From JAVBSN01 sp031556525 (GTDB lineage: Bacteria > Bacillota > Clostridia > Lachnospirales > Lachnospiraceae), in NCBI GenBank assembly GCA_031556525.1, contig JAVBSS010000003.1:62001-126000 (forward strand): a stretch of DNA of 64,000 nt, written 5' to 3'. Position 1 is the stretch's first letter, and the number at the start of each line of letters is the position of its first letter. The notes below the pieces were generated by a model that was not told the DNA's origin, did not search any database, and was given only the letters and a program-made list of their open reading frames with translations. Of the stretch, positions 7,680 through 16,566 are shown piece after piece. The position numbers and the translations under genes were made by a program.

Positions 7680-10112
7680 TTATCCTCTAATCTCTATTCC
7701 TAACTTTCCTAACTCCTTAAGAATCTTAGATATAATAGCATCAACTTCACTGCCTTCTAAGTTTCTATCCTTAGCTCTAAAAGAAAGTGAATATGCTACA
7801 GACTTCTTACCTTCTCCTACTTGCTCACCTTCATATATATCGAATAGTTCACAGTTTTCAAGGAGTTTTCCGCCGCATTTCTTAATTACAGCTTCAACTT
7901 GACCAACAAATACTGTCTTATCAATAACAAGACTTAAGTCTCTTGTACTAGCTGGGAATTTAGCAATACCCTCGTATTTTCTGTCAAATGTTGATAACAT
8001 TGTAACTATACTCATATCTACAACTGCTACATATACATCAGCCTTAATATTATAATTATCTCCTGCTTCAGGATGTAATTGTCCAATAAATCCTACTTCC
8101 ATCTTACCCTTCTTAAGTATAGCCTGACGTCCTGGATGTAAAAATGGCACATCAGTTGCAGGTTCATATGCTATTTGTCCACCAAATCCTAGCTTCTCAA
8201 ATAATTCTTCAAGAACACCCTTTAGTGTAAAGAAATCGCCCTCACCATACATACCCAAAGTTAATTTCATCTTCTCATCAGGAAGTTCTGTAAGAGGAAG
8301 TGCCTTTGGTAAATATACATTACCAAGTTCATATAATCTAGCAACCTTATTTCTTCTATTATAGTTAGTAGCTAATGATGTAACGATACCATTTAAAGAT
8401 ACTGTTCTCATTATAGAGAAGTCTTCTCCTAGTGGATTAGTAATAACTACTGCTTTTCTATATTCTGAATCTTCTGGCATAAGTAATTTATCAAACACTT
8501 TAGGACTTTCAAACGAGTAACACATACCACCCGAGAAACCATTTTGCTCTACTACATCTCTTGCAACAGCATCAACTCTTTGGTTAAATGGTAGCTTACC
8601 TGCTGTAGCTTCACCATGTGGAAGTGCTGTAGGAATATTGTCATATCCATAAAATCTAGCAACTTCTTCAGCTAAATCTGCCATACACTGCACATCTTGT
8701 CTCCATGTAGGTATCGTCACATTATTCAAATCCTTATTGTAGATAAATCCAAGCTTTTCAAAATATTCTAGCATTGTTTCACTTTTTATATCAGTTCCTA
8801 ATAATCCATTATACTTATCTGGTTCAAATGCTAGAACCACTGATTCTACTGGATTCTTATATACATCTACAACTCCATCAACAACTTCACCACAACCTAG
8901 TTCTTCGATAAGTTGACAAGCTCTATTGATAGCCTCTATTGCTAAATTAGGATCCAAACCTTTTTCAAACTTCGAAGATGCATCTGTTCTTAAACCTATT
9001 CTCTTTGACGAAAGCCTTATATTAGTTCCATCAAAACATGCTGCCTCAAACAATAACGTATTAATACTATCAGTTACCATAGAGTTCTCACCACCCATAA
9101 TACCTGCAATACCAACTGGCTTTTCGCCATCACATATCATAAGAACATCATTATCCATATTTCTCTCTTGTCCATCAAGAGTTACAAATGTTGAACCTTC
9201 CTTGGCTCTCTTAACTACTATCTTATTACCTGCAACAGTATCTAAATCAAATGCATGCATAGGTTGACCATACTCTTCCATAACATAATTAGTTATATCA
9301 ACCAAGTTGTTAATTGAACGAATACCCATAGCTCTAAGTCTATCACTCATCCACTTAGGTGATGGTCCAATCTTAAGATTCTTAACCACTCTTGCACAAT
9401 ATCTCTTACATAAATCATTATCTTCTACTTCAACTGAGATATAATCATTAACGTCACCACCACTACCTTTTACTTCTACTATTGGTGGATTATACTCTTT
9501 ATTAAAAGTTACAGCATACTCTCTAGCCATACCTATCATACTAAAACAATCTACTCTATTAGATGTAATCTCGAATTCTACCACTGTATCGTCTAATCCT
9601 AGGGCTTTAACTGCATTGTCACCTGCTTTTACACCTGCATCAGGTAAAAACACATATACACCGTCTTCTGGTGCTTCTGGATAGAAGTCTCTTGAAGAAC
9701 CTAACTCTTCAATTCCACACATCATACCATTTGACTCTATTCCACGAAGTTTTCCTGCTTTGATCTTAATACCATCTTCGTATACTGTCTCGTCGCCGTG
9801 AAGAGTTGCTACTTTACCACCTGCTAATACTACTGGTATATAATCTCCCTCTTTTACATTCTTAGCGCCTGTAACTATCTGAGTAGGTTCAGCCTCTCCT
9901 ATATCTACCTTACACACTACTAATTTCTCTGCATCTGGATGTTTCTCTATTACATCTATTCTACCAACTACTATTTGCTCTAAGTTCTTATCCATTTGCT
10001 CATAACACTCTACATTAGATCCTGAAAGTGTCATACTATCTACTATATTCTTTACATCGTATTCCTCAAGTCCAGGAACATATGCTTTAATCCAACTTAA
10101 TGGTGTATTCAT
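7680..10112 (-). CDS. pheT: Phenylalanine--tRNA ligase beta subunit
   Basis: 810 residues, full bacterial length. Domains in order: N-terminal B1 and an EMAP/Myf-like tRNA-binding domain (~40-150, with HPDAEKLVVCKVDIG), B3/B4 editing domain, B5 (~405-475), core catalytic-like module, and C-terminal anticodon-binding FDX-ACB domain (~715-810, FPASTRDLSLVID). It assembles with PheS as an alpha2beta2 enzyme charging tRNA-Phe and clearing mischarged Tyr. It follows pheS by 23 bp and is under the same T-box. Confidence 0.97.
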   Translation of the reverse strand: MNTPLSWIKAYVPGLEEYDVKNIVDSMTLSGSNVECYEQMDKNLEQIVVGRIDVIEKHPDAEKLVVCKVDIGEAEPTQIVTGAKNVKEGDYIPVVLAGGKVATLHGDETVYEDGIKIKAGKLRGIESNGMMCGIEELGSSRDFYPEAPEDGVYVFLPDAGVKAGDNAVKALGLDDTVVEFEITSNRVDCFSMIGMAREYAVTFNKEYNPPIVEVKGSGGDVNDYISVEVEDNDLCKRYCARVVKNLKIGPSPKWMSDRLRAMGIRSINNLVDITNYVMEEYGQPMHAFDLDTVAGNKIVVKRAKEGSTFVTLDGQERNMDNDVLMICDGEKPVGIAGIMGGENSMVTDSINTLLFEAACFDGTNIRLSSKRIGLRTDASSKFEKGLDPNLAIEAINRACQLIEELGCGEVVDGVVDVYKNPVESVVLAFEPDKYNGLLGTDIKSETMLEYFEKLGFIYNKDLNNVTIPTWRQDVQCMADLAEEVARFYGYDNIPTALPHGEATAGKLPFNQRVDAVARDVVEQNGFSGGMCYSFESPKVFDKLLMPEDSEYRKAVVITNPLGEDFSIMRTVSLNGIVTSLATNYNRRNKVARLYELGNVYLPKALPLTELPDEKMKLTLGMYGEGDFFTLKGVLEELFEKLGFGGQIAYEPATDVPFLHPGRQAILKKGKMEVGFIGQLHPEAGDNYNIKADVYVAVVDMSIVTMLSTFDRKYEGIAKFPASTRDLSLVIDKTVFVGQVEAVIKKCGGKLLENCELFDIYEGEQVGEGKKSVAYSLSFRAKDRNLEGSEVDAIISKILKELGKLGIEIRG

Positions 10113-10135
10113 AATTCATACCTACTTTCTATAAA

Positions 10136-11155
10136 CTAAAATTGATTTAAAAATCTTGTGTCATTCTCATATAAAAGACGCATATCATCGATCTCATACT
10201 TTAATAAAGTTACTCTTTCAAGACCTATACCAAATGCAAATCCTGAATACACTTCTGGATCAATTCCACAATCTTTCAATACCTTAGGATGAACCATACC
10301 ACAACCTAATATTTCAATCCAACCACTTCCCTTACACATACGGCAACCATCACCACCACATTTAAAACATGTAATATCAACTTCTGCTGAAGGCTCTGTA
10401 AATGGGAAATGATGTGGTCTAAACTTAGTCTTTGTATTAGGACCGAAGAATTCCTTAGCAAATTGATCTAGAGTTCCCTTAAGGTCTGCAAATGTAATTC
10501 CCTTATCAATAACTAATCCTTCTACTTGATGGAATGAAGGTGAATGAGTTGCATCAACTTCATCAGATCTAAATACTCTACCTGGTGCTAATATTCTAAT
10601 AGGCATCTTTCCTGTCTCCATAACACGTGCTTGAACCGGCGATGTCTGAGTTCTAAGTAATATATCCTTTGTTATATAGAAAGTATCTTGTTCATCTTTA
10701 GCTGGATGATTCGCAGGTATATTAAGTAATTCAAAGTTGTATTTGTCATATTCAACTTCTGGACCTTCTACAACTTCATATCCCATACCTATAAATACTC
10801 TCTCTAAACTCTCAAGAGCTATTTGATTAGGATGTCTATGTCCTCTTATTAACTTTGCTCCTGGAAGAGTAACATCTATAGTCTCTCTCTTCATCTTCTC
10901 AGTTCTTACTGCCTTTGCTATTGCTTTTATCTCACTCTCAAGACGTTCTTCAATAGCATTTCTTGTATCATTCACTAATTGACCTACCATTGGTCTGTCT
11001 TCTGGCGACACATCTTTCATACCTTTAAGTACCGATGTAAGTTCACCCTTCTTACCTAATATAGCAACCTTAATGTTATTAAGAGTTTCCATATCTTTAG
11101 CTTCTGATATTTTAGCCAAAGCATCTTCTCTAATTGCTTGTAATTTTTCTTTCAT
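10136..11155 (-). CDS. pheS: Phenylalanine--tRNA ligase alpha subunit
   Basis: 339 residues. N-terminal coiled-coil tRNA-binding arm (~1-85), then the class II catalytic core: RGHRHPNQ, THSPSFHQVEGLVID (motif 2 region), the Cys-rich CFKCGGDGCRMCKGSGW loop common in bacterial PheS, and motif 3 GIGLERVTLLKY. ATG 11155 has an AGGAGAG RBS. Preceded by a T-box leader and promoter. Confidence 0.97.
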   Translation of the reverse strand: MKEKLQAIREDALAKISEAKDMETLNNIKVAILGKKGELTSVLKGMKDVSPEDRPMVGQLVNDTRNAIEERLESEIKAIAKAVRTEKMKRETIDVTLPGAKLIRGHRHPNQIALESLERVFIGMGYEVVEGPEVEYDKYNFELLNIPANHPAKDEQDTFYITKDILLRTQTSPVQARVMETGKMPIRILAPGRVFRSDEVDATHSPSFHQVEGLVIDKGITFADLKGTLDQFAKEFFGPNTKTKFRPHHFPFTEPSAEVDITCFKCGGDGCRMCKGSGWIEILGCGMVHPKVLKDCGIDPEVYSGFAFGIGLERVTLLKYEIDDMRLLYENDTRFLNQF

Positions 11156-11191
11156 TGCATTCTCTCCTATTAATTTCTTGAAATAAAAAAA

Positions 11192-11428
11192 CGCCCCTAA
11201 AAAGGGACGAATAATCGCGGTACCACCCTAATTCCTAGAATCTTAGATTCTAAGCACTTAGATAACCTATAACGTAGGTAATTACGTCATCTCCTACTAT
11301 CAATTTCAAAGATGCTGCTCCAGTGTGAAAACTCAGGAATATCTGAACCTAAGAGGACTTACAGCCGGTGATCCTCTCTCTCTGTAGGAAAACAATCCTT
11401 ACTTGCACTATCAACGCATTTATCACTG
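11192..11428 (-). promoter_or_regulatory. T-box riboswitch of pheST(-queA)
   Basis: On the minus strand the leader contains the T-box AGGGTGGTACCGCG (11217-11230) and ends in a terminator hairpin, CGTCCCT/AGGGGCG (11192-11209) followed by TTTTTTT. Stem I can be drawn: AGGA and TCCT (plus 11396-11399 and 11335-11338) close an internal loop. On its 3' side, next to the CCTA/TAGG helix, is UUC (plus 11345-11347) followed by A, a good phenylalanine specifier codon. Uncharged tRNA-Phe should stabilise the antiterminator and allow pheST expression. Confidence 0.93.
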
Positions 11429-11432
11429 CTAT

Positions 11433-12275
11433 TTATTTTATCACATTTTTTAATCGTGTCAAGTATCCTTCATGTATAAAATAATTAAGTTCTGCTCCTA
11501 GAAACAATATATACATACATACATATAGCCACAATAGACAAATAATAATTCCTGCTAATGACCCATACATATAAGACATATTAGTAAAACTATCAACAAA
11601 TATAGAAAATACATAGGATAACAATATCCATCCTGCTGTAGCAAATAGTGCACCTGGTATCTCATCTCTATGTTTAACATCATGACTTGGCAATTTCTTG
11701 TATATTAGTATAAAAAATAAAAATATTATTATTATACCAACTCCAGTTCTAAGACTAATAATAAGTCCAGCTATATCTGCAAACTCACTAAACTCTGCTG
11801 TAAGTTTATTGAGTATTGTATTTCCAAATACGAATATACTAAGCATTCCAACTACCACTATAGCTACAACAAAGGTATATACTGTAGAGATTAATCTTAA
11901 GATTACATATCCTCTGGATTCATCAGTTCTGTAAATGGCATTCAAACCTCTCATTATAGCCATAATCCCCTTAGATGCTGACCACACCAAGACTATTGCC
12001 GAAAAAGAAATCAACGTTCCTGTTGCTTTACCATACAACTCATTAACGATACTAATTATATAAGGCGTTATGTCAGAAGGAATAACACCTGATATAGCAC
12101 TTACTACATCTTGTTTAGTAAACGGCATAAATTGCGCCATTGTTAACAAAAATAACATGAACGGAAAAAATGACATTAAAATAAAAAATGTAGCCTGTGC
12201 TGAAAATGCTGACAAGTAATCATCTCTCATCTTATCAAGCATCTCCGTTATATTTAAATATACTTTCTTAACCAT
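11433..12275 (-). CDS. YihY/virulence factor BrkB family membrane protein
   Basis: 280 residues with about six membrane helices. Typical segments are DDYLSAFSAQATFFILMSFFPF near the N-terminus (residues 15-36), WSASKGIMAIMRGLN (~100) and GSLAGIIICLLWLYVCMYILFLGAELNY near the end. The family was once called RNase BN in error; its function is unknown, with suggestions of a transporter role. It reads towards pheS, whose promoter overlaps its last codons. The gene upstream is the SpoIID-like gene, ~120 bp away. Confidence 0.88.
   Translation of the reverse strand: MVKKVYLNITEMLDKMRDDYLSAFSAQATFFILMSFFPFMLFLLTMAQFMPFTKQDVVSAISGVIPSDITPYIISIVNELYGKATGTLISFSAIVLVWSASKGIMAIMRGLNAIYRTDESRGYVILRLISTVYTFVVAIVVVGMLSIFVFGNTILNKLTAEFSEFADIAGLIISLRTGVGIIIIFLFFILIYKKLPSHDVKHRDEIPGALFATAGWILLSYVFSIFVDSFTNMSYMYGSLAGIIICLLWLYVCMYILFLGAELNYFIHEGYLTRLKNVIK
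11435..11462 (-). promoter_or_regulatory. Promoter of the pheST T-box operon
   Basis: Minus strand TTGACA (11457-11462), 16 bp, TAAAAT (11435-11440). It overlaps the last ~30 bases of the YihY-family coding region upstream, so the operon promoter is embedded in the neighbour's 3' end. Confidence 0.65.
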
Positions 12276-12319
12276 GTATACATCCTCTATATATTATAAT
12301 TTCTAATTATATTAACCTA

Positions 12320-12376
12320 TCAACTTATATATTCTATTCCATGTCTCTAACTTGGTCAACTTATATATTTTATTCC
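12320..12376. repeat. Two direct repeats of 21 bp, 36-bp period
   Basis: TCAACTTATATATT(C/T)TATTCC occurs at 12320-12340 and again at 12356-12376 with one mismatch. It fills most of the gap between the SpoIID-like stop and the YihY start. No known function. Confidence 0.6.
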
Positions 12377-12396
12377 TCAGTAATTCCTTAATTAAC

Positions 12397-14793
12397 TTAT
12401 TCATCTTGTTCTGTAGTATCTTCAGAATTCACATCTTCACCTTGCTCAGTACTATCACTTGTCTCCGCAGGTTCATCTTGCCCTACATCCTCTTGCTGAA
12501 CAACGGCTTCTTCTCTCTTCAAAGCATCACCTGAACCATATATATACATCAAGTTAGCTCCCGTATAATAATGTTCAATAATATATTCTGCATTATACCC
12601 CAAATCAGCTAATGCTTTAGCTCCATTTTGACTCATTCCTACGCCATGACCAAATCCACCACCATGTACAGTAAAATTATCGCCATCTGTACTTATATAA
12701 TAAAATGCACTTGGCAATGAAGACCATCCCGTTACTGATTGATTATCATTTTTAACAATCGTTGCATTCACAGAACATAATATAGCTCTAGCATTAGTTT
12801 GCCCCGTTACCTTTATACTATTCTCAGTACCGTATATAGTCATATCCAATATTATACCACTTTTACCTCTTTTATTAATCTCTATTTTTGTAACTTCGCC
12901 AATTGTATCTACTGACTTTCTAACAAAGTCCCCTTCTGGTGTAATAACTATGAAATTATTAGGATTTGCTTCTATTCTGCTTTTTAGGTTATAATTAACC
13001 GCTTCCGAAAGTTCTTCTTTAGTAAAAGTAACGTTCCATCTATAAAAAGGAAAATCTTTCTCTATAGGGTTATATTCGCTACTATCATCAATAAACATTC
13101 TAAATCTATCATTATTAGATAAATCTATATCATCAGCATTTACATTTTCAACATTATCCATAAGATAATTAATCTCTTGACCCCAAACATCTTTACTATT
13201 ACAAGTAGTTCCACATGAAGTTGAGAAAAAATATGCTGATATAATATCCTCTCCCGCTATAGGCACTATGCCATAAGTATCTTTTACTGCAAAAGTACAA
13301 GTATCTGCCTCTGGATAATTATTATATACTTGCGAATTAACACTATCTTCTAAATGTGCTCCATATTTTGCATATGCGCTATTATTTAACATTGCATCAT
13401 AGGCATATCCTCTAGCACACATTGCCTGCGCCTTAAGTGCCTCTATTCCATAACTATATGGCATCTCACTTGGAACAACGCTATATAAGTATTCCTCAAG
13501 TGGAACTTCATTAATAACGACCATTCCATCATCATATTTGGATATCTCTATAGTTCCTCTGTATGCTGGTACACCCTGACTCCTTATTACATTATTCAAC
13601 TTAATTTTTCCGTTTTCAGAATTAGAAGTTATCTCACATCTTCCATTTTCTCCAAGAAACTCACTGCTAAATAGTATATCAAGTTCTTCGCCTGCTGTAA
13701 TAACCTTCTGTTTATTACCATAAGTTATTGTATATTCTTCATCTGATGATACTCTAATTTCTTTATGAATTAACGACCCGAAATCAGAAGTATTTATAGC
13801 TACACGTATGTTAGTAACTATCGGTTGCTCTGTAATAAGCGCTGCTTCAATAACTCCATCTACAAGAACAAAACTAGTTGATGTATATCCTACTAATATT
13901 TTTGAAGTCTTCTCGCTAGCAAGTTCTCCATACACCTTATATATTCTATAATCATTTCCTATAGGTAATATCTCATCATATCCTTCTAATATAATTCCTT
14001 CACTAGAAACAGCTAATACCTTACTAGTTATAACATCTTGCTTTAACGTTATATCTCTAACACCTTCATTATTAATTACTAAATCTGCTAACACACCCTC
14101 TATATTATCTATAGCCACATTGCAGGGATACATCTTATGAAATCCCTCATAAAATACATTGACATACTCACCAATATTTTCTACCCAAGCATTATTAAGT
14201 CTGATAGCCTTATCACTCTCACCCAACGATAATATTATTATGTCATTACTTACATATGCATCTATAACCTTATCTTGCATATCACTATTAATATCTGTAT
14301 CAATCAAATACTCTCCACTCTGTGTAGTGGCAACTGTATTAAACAACACATTACTATCTGCATTACTATTTTCTGCTTGAGATATATCTAGTATCATCAG
14401 CTGCTCAATAGCTATACTAGAATTAGGTTTATTCAATACAATATAATCAAACATCTTCAAAAACTCTTCTTTGGTTAAAGCCTTCTTGTCTCGCATCTTA
14501 CTAAGAGAAAATTTTGCATCATCGAATTCTATTCCTAAATAATCCAATACCTCTCTAGCATCTTTTGCTGTAAAAGGTTCTTCATCCTCTACTCCATCAT
14601 ACAGTTCAGGTAAATCTACAGTTATATCCCCCCCACCCGACATATTGATATACGATAGCAGATGCGCTGCCTCTCTTACTGTGTAACAATCTTTGTAGTT
14701 ATTTTTAACTAAATAACTTCTTATAAAAACTCCACCAACAATACCAAATATAACTAATATTGCCCCTATAAATATCGTCACTCTATTCTTCAA
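12397..14793 (-). CDS. SpoIID/LytB-domain protein, membrane-anchored
   Basis: 798 residues. One N-terminal hydrophobic anchor (residues ~6-29), then a long extracellular region. The SpoIID/LytB domain occupies roughly residues 430-755, with EEYLYSVVPSEMPYSYGIEALKAQA and the hallmark GGGFGHGVGMSQNGA near its end. A ~40-residue Glu/Asp/Gln-rich tail follows. SpoIID enzymes are lytic transglycosylases; LytB-like members enhance amidases. This protein is about twice the length of SpoIID, so a vegetative wall-remodelling role is more likely than the sporulation protein itself. Start appears to be TTG 14793, with GAGGAG ~10 nt upstream; a downstream start is possible. Confidence 0.85.
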   Translation of the reverse strand: MKNRVTIFIGAILVIFGIVGGVFIRSYLVKNNYKDCYTVREAAHLLSYINMSGGGDITVDLPELYDGVEDEEPFTAKDAREVLDYLGIEFDDAKFSLSKMRDKKALTKEEFLKMFDYIVLNKPNSSIAIEQLMILDISQAENSNADSNVLFNTVATTQSGEYLIDTDINSDMQDKVIDAYVSNDIIILSLGESDKAIRLNNAWVENIGEYVNVFYEGFHKMYPCNVAIDNIEGVLADLVINNEGVRDITLKQDVITSKVLAVSSEGIILEGYDEILPIGNDYRIYKVYGELASEKTSKILVGYTSTSFVLVDGVIEAALITEQPIVTNIRVAINTSDFGSLIHKEIRVSSDEEYTITYGNKQKVITAGEELDILFSSEFLGENGRCEITSNSENGKIKLNNVIRSQGVPAYRGTIEISKYDDGMVVINEVPLEEYLYSVVPSEMPYSYGIEALKAQAMCARGYAYDAMLNNSAYAKYGAHLEDSVNSQVYNNYPEADTCTFAVKDTYGIVPIAGEDIISAYFFSTSCGTTCNSKDVWGQEINYLMDNVENVNADDIDLSNNDRFRMFIDDSSEYNPIEKDFPFYRWNVTFTKEELSEAVNYNLKSRIEANPNNFIVITPEGDFVRKSVDTIGEVTKIEINKRGKSGIILDMTIYGTENSIKVTGQTNARAILCSVNATIVKNDNQSVTGWSSLPSAFYYISTDGDNFTVHGGGFGHGVGMSQNGAKALADLGYNAEYIIEHYYTGANLMYIYGSGDALKREEAVVQQEDVGQDEPAETSDSTEQGEDVNSEDTTEQDE

Positions 14794-14868
14794 TCTATGT
14801 ATACTCCTCTCAATATATTTACAATATGATGTATTATATATTTGATTCCAATATAATATTTATTTACA

Positions 14869-14899
14869 TAAAAAAGCAGCATATTGCAGCTGCTTTTCT
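14869..14899 (-). terminator. Terminator of 6S RNA
   Basis: Minus strand AAAAGCAGC and GCTGCTTTT flank an 8-nt loop and end in TTTTTTA, just after the 3' closing arm of the 6S RNA. Confidence 0.8.
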
Positions 14900-14909
14900 T
14901 TATCTTACG

Positions 14910-15090
14910 TAATCCCCCAAAATGCCGGTTCTTGTATTTTGAGTCCTAGCGCAGCTAGGTGGGTATCCTCACGAAGACTTCTGCCTTCCTCTGCAAACGG
15001 AGGCTTGACATCCATATTCAAATATTGAATTCCCATATTAAATCAATGTAGGTTCAAAATAACAAGAGTTATCGAACATCTCAGGTTTGT
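14910..15090 (-). ncRNA. ssrS: 6S RNA
   Basis: The ~180-nt minus-strand transcript begins with ACCTGAGATGTTCG (plus 15073-15086), matching the conserved 5' CUGAGAUGUUCG of 6S RNA. Its 3' end contains CATTTTGGGG (plus 14915-14924), which can re-pair with the 5' end using G-U pairs to make the closing stem. The middle should form the open bubble that mimics a promoter and binds sigma-70-type RNA polymerase holoenzyme. It has a consensus promoter upstream and a terminator downstream. SRP RNA and tmRNA were excluded because their conserved motifs are absent. Confidence 0.82.
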
Positions 15091-15096
15091 ATTTAT

Positions 15097-15125
15097 ATTA
15101 TACAATAAACACTGTTGAAATACAA
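15097..15125 (-). promoter_or_regulatory. Promoter of 6S RNA
   Basis: Minus strand TTGTAT (15120-15125), 17 bp, perfect TATAAT (15097-15102). The start point would fall at ~15090, which is the predicted 5' end of the 6S RNA. Confidence 0.75.
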
Positions 15126-15239
15126 TCTAAATTCAATAAAAATTACTGTTCCCTAACTAACAATAGTATCTTATAAGCATTGTATTTTTATTCAGTATAT
15201 TGTATTATTATCTTGAATAATTCAAAGGAGATTTTATAC

Positions 15240-16469
15240 ATGAAAAAAAATTGTATTGTAGCACAATCAGGCGGACCTACTGTTGCCATTAACGCATCTC
15301 TAGCTGGAGTTATAGACGGAACTCTCTCTAGCAAGTCATATGACACCATATATGGTTCTGTGTACGGTATATTAGGAATATTAAAATCTAACATAATAAA
15401 TCTATCACAAATGAATTCGGATATACCTGATTTCATCAACACTCTAAAAGTATCTCCTGCTATGTATCTTGGCTCATGTAGATACAAATTGCCAACAATA
15501 GAAAGCGATATTGAACCTTATAAATGTATTTTCAATAAATTCGAAGAACTTAATATTGGTGCCTTTTTCTATATAGGCGGAAATGATTCTATGGATACTG
15601 TGTTGAAACTTAATCAATATGCTCAAAGTATTGGTAGTGATGTTAAAATAATAGGTATTCCAAAAACTATCGACAATGATTTATTAGTTACTGACCATAC
15701 TCCTGGTTACGGATCTGCTGCTAAATATGTTGCTACTTCTCTACTAGAGATAGCTCATGACACTTTCATTTATAGTGTAAACAGCGTTACCATAGTTGAA
15801 ATAATGGGACGTGATGCCGGTTGGTTAACCGCTGCTGCTGCTTTAGCTAGAAACAATTACAATACCGCACCTCATCTAATATATCTCCCTGAGACCGTAT
15901 TTGATGAAAATCAATTTATTGACGACGTAAAAGAACTCTTAACCACAAGAAACAATGTAATTATAGCTGTTTCAGAAGGCATAAAAAATGCTGACGGCAA
16001 TTACTTAAGTGCAACAAATGCTGTTGCTGATACGTTTGGACATTCTCAGTTAAGTGGTACTGGAAAATATCTTGAATACCTTGTACAAGAGAAAATTAAT
16101 GTTAAAGTTCGTTCTGTTGAATTAAACGTTCTTCAACGTGCTGCTGCTCATGTAGCTTCTGATACGGATATTGAAGAATCCTTCTTGTTAGGATACAATG
16201 CTATAGATGCTTCACTAAAAGGATTAACAGGTCATATGATGACTATTAAACGTATAAGCAACAGACCATATATTACAGAAATTGACACTGCGGATATTTC
16301 AAACATTGCAAACCAAGTTAAATCAATTCCTAGAGAGTGGATTAACGATAGAGGAAATAATGTTACCGATGAATTAGTTGATTATATCAAACCACTAATT
16401 GTTGGTGAAACTGATGTAAAGTATATAGACGGTTTACCTGTATATTTACCTGTTACTCATCTTGATTAG
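15240..16469 (+). CDS. Phosphofructokinase, probably PPi-dependent
   Basis: 409 residues from ATG 15240, with RBS AAAGGAG ~9 nt upstream; an in-frame ATG 60 bp earlier lacks an RBS. It phosphorylates fructose 6-phosphate. Diagnostic residues are QSGGPTVAIN (residues 9-18), GGNDS (113-117) and PKTIDND (141-147). The lysine in PKTIDND, where ATP enzymes have PGTIDND, marks PPi-type enzymes. A PPi enzyme is reversible and could serve glycolysis and gluconeogenesis. GGNDS instead of the usual GGDDS is a small deviation, so donor specificity is inferred. One of two plus-strand genes; divergent from the 6S RNA. Confidence 0.88.
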   Translation: MKKNCIVAQSGGPTVAINASLAGVIDGTLSSKSYDTIYGSVYGILGILKSNIINLSQMNSDIPDFINTLKVSPAMYLGSCRYKLPTIESDIEPYKCIFNKFEELNIGAFFYIGGNDSMDTVLKLNQYAQSIGSDVKIIGIPKTIDNDLLVTDHTPGYGSAAKYVATSLLEIAHDTFIYSVNSVTIVEIMGRDAGWLTAAAALARNNYNTAPHLIYLPETVFDENQFIDDVKELLTTRNNVIIAVSEGIKNADGNYLSATNAVADTFGHSQLSGTGKYLEYLVQEKINVKVRSVELNVLQRAAAHVASDTDIEESFLLGYNAIDASLKGLTGHMMTIKRISNRPYITEIDTADISNIANQVKSIPREWINDRGNNVTDELVDYIKPLIVGETDVKYIDGLPVYLPVTHLD

Positions 16470-16495
16470 ACTTCAATGCCAGACAATAATATGAG

Positions 16496-16543
16496 GAACG
16501 ACCTCCGAAAATTAGAATCAAATCTAATAATCGGAGGTCGTTC
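16496..16543. terminator. Long hairpin between convergent genes
   Basis: GAACGACCTCCGA (16496-16508) pairs perfectly with TCGGAGGTCGTTC (16531-16543). After a 2x2 A-rich internal loop, ATTAGA/TCTAAT extends the stem, giving 19 bp. It lies 26 bp past the phosphofructokinase stop and ~24 bp past the convergent gene's stop, so a bidirectional terminator is likely, although neither side has a clear T-run. Confidence 0.6.
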
Positions 16544-16566
16544 TCTATGTTATCTCTTATATTAAT

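Noticed and set aside
14869..15090. Structured RNA considered as SRP RNA or tmRNA
   Set aside because: The conserved SRP apical loop and the tmRNA tRNA-like ends are absent, while the 5' CUGAGAUGUUCG and closing stem match 6S RNA.
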